A stretch of 8,731 nt of DNA from an uncultured Lachnospiraceae bacterium (GTDB lineage Bacteria > Bacillota_A > Clostridia > Lachnospirales > Lachnospiraceae). The DNA is taken from NCBI GenBank assembly GCA_910585855.1, contig CAJUGZ010000184.1, positions 1-8,731 on the forward strand, read 5' to 3'. Positions within the stretch are counted from its first letter, which is position 1. Every line of letters begins with the position of its first letter. The position numbers and the translations under genes are program-made. The notes beneath the pieces are model-generated. The model was given only the letters and a program-made list of their open reading frames with translations, searched no databases and was not told the origin of the DNA. Below are positions 5,783-8,731 of the stretch, one piece after another.

Positions 5783-8635
5783 ATGATTCGTAAAAAAATA
5801 GACACCCAATATATTCGTATACGTGGTGCAAATGAACATAATTTGAAAAATTTGGATGTAGATATTCCAAGAAATCAGTTTGTAGTATTAACTGGATTAA
5901 GCGGTTCTGGAAAGTCTTCTTTAGCATTTGATACGATTTATGCAGAGGGGCAGCGGCGGTATATGGAGTCGCTTTCTTCTTATGCCAGACAGTTTTTAGG
6001 GCAGATGGAGAAGCCCAATGTAGAAAGTATTGAGGGGCTTTCTCCGGCGATTTCTATTGATCAAAAATCGACAAATCGAAATCCTCGTTCTACTGTAGGA
6101 ACGGTGACAGAGATTTATGATTATTTTCGGCTGCTTTATGCACGGATTGGGATTCCTCACTGTCCAAAGTGCGGAAAAGAGATTAAACGGCAGACGATTG
6201 ATCAAATGGTGGATCAGATTTTAAGTCTGCCGGAACGAACGAAGATACAGCTTCTTGCACCGGTCGTTCGAGGGCGAAAGGGAGAGCATGTAAAAGTACT
6301 GGAGCAGGCGAAAAAAAGCGGCTATGTGCGGGTGCGGATCGATGGAAATCTTTATGAATTGGCAGAAGAAGTAAAATTGGAGAAAAATATAAAACACAAT
6401 ATTGAGATTGTAGTAGATCGTTTGGCAGTAAAGCCGGGGATAGAAAAAAGGCTGACAGATTCGATTGAAAACGTGATGCATCTGTCGGACGGATTGATGA
6501 TTGTAGATGTAATTGACGGAAAACCCTTGAATTTCAGTATGAGCTTTGCCTGCCCGGACTGCGGCATCAGTATGGATGAAATTGAACCAAGGAGTTTTTC
6601 GTTTAATAATCCGTTTGGTGCATGTCCTGTTTGCCTGGGGCTTGGCTATAAGATGGAATTTGCACCAGAACTAATGATTCCAGATACCAGTTTAAGTATT
6701 GAAGAGGGAGCGATTGTTGTATTGGGGTGGCAGTCCTGTACAGAAAAGGGAAGTTTTACAAGAGCGATTTTGGATGCATTAAGTGAAGCATATGGGTTTG
6801 ATCTTCAGACACCGTTTCAGAATTATCCGAAGAAAATCAGGGATATTTTGCTCTATGGCACAGACGGAGAAAAGGTAAAAGTATATTATAAAGGGCAGCG
6901 TGGAGAAGGGGTATATGATATCGCATTTGAAGGGCTGGTAAAAAATGTAGAACGGCGTTATCGGGAAACTGGTTCGGAAACGACCAAAGCGGAGTATGAA
7001 ACATTTATGAATATTACTCCATGCAGCGAATGTAGAGGACAGCGATTAAAGAAAACTTCTCTCTCGGTTACGGTAGGAGAAAAAAATATTTTTGAGGTAA
7101 CTTCTCTTTCGATTGCAGAGTTAAAGGAGTTTCTGGCTAAGCTGGAATTAACCCCGATGCAGGCAAGAATCGGAGAACAGATCTTAAAGGAGATTCGTGC
7201 CCGTACCGGATTTTTAAATGATGTCGGTTTGGAATATCTGACTTTGGCACGTGCCACTGCCAGTCTTTCCGGCGGAGAGGCACAGAGAATCCGGCTGGCT
7301 ACACAGATCGGTTCTGGATTGGTAGGAGTAGCATATATTTTGGACGAACCTAGTATCGGGCTGCACCAGAGGGACAATGATAAATTATTGAAAACATTGA
7401 TGCATCTAAGAGATTTGGGAAATACCCTGATTGTGGTAGAGCATGATGAGGATACCATGTTTGCCGCAGATTACATTGTAGATATCGGGCCGGGAGCAGG
7501 GGAACACGGCGGAACTGTAGTTGCACAGGGGACGGCAGCAGAGATTATGAAAAATAAAAATTCCATTACAGGTGCTTATCTAAGCGGACGGCTGCAGATA
7601 CCTGTTCCGAAAAAGCGGCGGGAACCTTCAGGATTTCTTACAATAAAAGGAGCAAGACAGAATAATCTAAAAAACATTGATGTAGAAATTCCGCTTGGAG
7701 TGATGACTTGTGTAACAGGTGTTTCTGGTTCTGGAAAAAGTTCTTTGATCAATGAGATTTTATATAAACGGCTGGCACGGGATCTCAATCGAGCCAGATA
7801 TATTCCCGGAGATCATGATGAAATCATAGGAATGAAACAATTAGATAAAGTAATTGCGATTGATCAATCTCCGATTGGACGAACACCACGCTCTAATCCG
7901 GCAACTTACACCGGAGTATTTGATCTAATTCGGGATTTATTTACGGCAACGCCGGATGCAAAGGCACGTGGCTATAAAAAAGGACGTTTTAGCTTTAATG
8001 TAAAGGGCGGACGCTGTGAAGCCTGTGCAGGGGACGGAATTTTAAAGATTGCCATGCACTTTTTGCCGGATGTCTATGTACCTTGTGAAGTCTGCGGAGG
8101 AAAACGCTATAATCGGGAAACACTGGAAGTAAAGTATAAAGGAAAAAATATTTTTGATGTACTGGATATGACAGTGGAAGAAGCACTGACATTTTTTGAA
8201 AATATTCCTTCTATTAGCCGAAAAATTCAAACTTTGTATGATGTAGGACTTTCTTATATTAAATTGGGACAGCCTTCTACTGAACTGTCTGGCGGGGAGG
8301 CACAGCGCATTAAGCTGGCTACTGAATTAAGCAGGCGGGGAACAGGAAAAACAATTTATATTTTAGATGAGCCGACTACAGGGCTTCATTTTGCAGATGT
8401 GCACAAGCTGATTGAGATACTGAGGCGGCTTTCGGATGGAGGCAATACCGTTGTGGTAATTGAACATAATTTAGATGTGATAAAGACAGCAGATTATATT
8501 ATCGATATTGGACCAGAAGGCGGAAATCGGGGCGGAACGGTGATTGCACGGGGAACGCCGGAAGAAATCGTACGAGTGCCGGAATCTTATACCGGAAAGT
8601 ATATAGCAAAATATCTGCAGAGAGAGGAAAACTAA
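5783..8635 (+). CDS. uvrA: UvrA, excision nuclease ATPase subunit A
   Basis: This 950-residue dimeric ABC-type ATPase detects helix distortion and loads UvrB at the lesion. Two composite ABC modules are visible. The first has Walker A GLSGSGKSS (38-46), signature LSGGEAQRIRLA (495-506) and Walker B ending D521-E522. The second has Walker A GVSGSGKSS (646-654), signature LSGGEAQRIKLA (835-846) and Walker B ending D862-E863. Zinc-binding cysteine pairs lie at 257/260 with 281/284 and at 745/748 with 768/771. A further CPKC (127-130) precedes the UvrB-binding region at about 131-245, and CSEC is at 414-417. The length is close to E. coli UvrA (940). It is the second gene after uvrB, probably cotranscribed and therefore sharing any LexA control. 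No clear terminator follows, so transcription may run on beyond the window. All nucleotide-binding and zinc residues are intact. Confidence 0.98.
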   Translation: MIRKKIDTQYIRIRGANEHNLKNLDVDIPRNQFVVLTGLSGSGKSSLAFDTIYAEGQRRYMESLSSYARQFLGQMEKPNVESIEGLSPAISIDQKSTNRNPRSTVGTVTEIYDYFRLLYARIGIPHCPKCGKEIKRQTIDQMVDQILSLPERTKIQLLAPVVRGRKGEHVKVLEQAKKSGYVRVRIDGNLYELAEEVKLEKNIKHNIEIVVDRLAVKPGIEKRLTDSIENVMHLSDGLMIVDVIDGKPLNFSMSFACPDCGISMDEIEPRSFSFNNPFGACPVCLGLGYKMEFAPELMIPDTSLSIEEGAIVVLGWQSCTEKGSFTRAILDALSEAYGFDLQTPFQNYPKKIRDILLYGTDGEKVKVYYKGQRGEGVYDIAFEGLVKNVERRYRETGSETTKAEYETFMNITPCSECRGQRLKKTSLSVTVGEKNIFEVTSLSIAELKEFLAKLELTPMQARIGEQILKEIRARTGFLNDVGLEYLTLARATASLSGGEAQRIRLATQIGSGLVGVAYILDEPSIGLHQRDNDKLLKTLMHLRDLGNTLIVVEHDEDTMFAADYIVDIGPGAGEHGGTVVAQGTAAEIMKNKNSITGAYLSGRLQIPVPKKRREPSGFLTIKGARQNNLKNIDVEIPLGVMTCVTGVSGSGKSSLINEILYKRLARDLNRARYIPGDHDEIIGMKQLDKVIAIDQSPIGRTPRSNPATYTGVFDLIRDLFTATPDAKARGYKKGRFSFNVKGGRCEACAGDGILKIAMHFLPDVYVPCEVCGGKRYNRETLEVKYKGKNIFDVLDMTVEEALTFFENIPSISRKIQTLYDVGLSYIKLGQPSTELSGGEAQRIKLATELSRRGTGKTIYILDEPTTGLHFADVHKLIEILRRLSDGGNTVVVIEHNLDVIKTADYIIDIGPEGGNRGGTVIARGTPEEIVRVPESYTGKYIAKYLQREEN

Positions 8636-8731
8636 AGTTTTAATTTGAGCTTTTATAAGAGAGGATGTCAGAGGACGCTAGAGGACGCCAGATTCGAAAA
8701 CGGTGGGCAGCCTGCTGTTCCGGTTTCCAAA
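8636..8731. other. GC-rich region downstream of uvrA
   Basis: An AT-rich stretch (8636-8658) without a convincing hairpin is followed by a GC-rich stretch (40 of the last 71 bases). The uvrA frame stays open after its stop to the window edge. A second frame is open from an ATG at 8665, but the purine run abuts that ATG with no spacing, so it is not a credible start. I recognise no protein in either frame. Confidence 0.45.
8661..8690. repeat. Three tandem 10-bp units
   Basis: GAGGATGTCA, GAGGACGCTA and GAGGACGCCA follow each other without spacing. The first and second units differ at three positions, the second and third at one, and every change is a C/T transition. A similar word, GAGGACACC, occurs at 3559-3567 after aat. 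Confidence 0.7.

Noticed and set aside
6958..7458. A 166-codon minus-strand open frame within uvrA
   Set aside because: It is the antisense shadow of the first ABC signature and Walker B region. Its composition (Ser, Arg and Phe rich) is typical of such shadows.
8665..8731. Start of a new gene at the ATG at 8665
   Set aside because: The purine-rich stretch abuts the ATG with zero spacing, the sequence is a tandem repeat, and two frames are open. The window ends too soon to decide.

Overview
The window is a compact, fully plus-strand stretch of a low-GC, Gram-positive-type genome. AT-rich codon use, strong purine-rich Shine-Dalgarno sites 4 to 9 bases before the starts, a uvrB-uvrA operon of the Firmicutes kind and a GAAC-N4-GTTC SOS-type box all point to Clostridia. 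A Lachnospiraceae-like organism is my best guess, but this is inference because no rRNA or other marker gene is present.

Layout: (1) Positions 1 to about 115 are GC-richer (48 of 90 bases by hand count) with no recognisable gene. (2) A sigma-A-like promoter (151-179) precedes clpS (236-535), clpA (538-2853) and aat (2882-3544). These are spaced by 2 and 28 bases and almost certainly form one operon. (3) A perfect 20-bp inverted repeat (3614-3660) ends that operon. A candidate LexA (DinR) box lies inside it. (4) An extended -10 promoter (3669-3677) sits 8 bases past the terminator and drives uvrB (3741-5729) and uvrA (5783-8635), spaced by 53 bases. (5) The final 96 bases turn GC-rich again, carry three tandem 10-bp units, and share degenerate motifs with the first 90 bases in inverted orientation.

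The first operon is a complete recognition-and-unfolding branch of the bacterial Leu/N-degron pathway. Aat adds Leu or Phe to proteins with N-terminal Lys or Arg, ClpS binds the resulting N-terminal residue, and ClpA unfolds the protein for ClpP, which is not in this window. The second operon encodes the damage-recognition proteins of nucleotide excision repair. UvrA scans DNA and loads UvrB, which then recruits UvrC, also not in this window.

All five proteins look intact, with the key catalytic residues present. I do not see a wholly new system. The points most worth a second look are the N-degron gene set grouped as one operon in a Gram-positive background, the SOS box inside the terminator, a possible internal clpA start that parallels the one in E. 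coli, and the GC-rich flanks that may be copies of a dispersed repeat.
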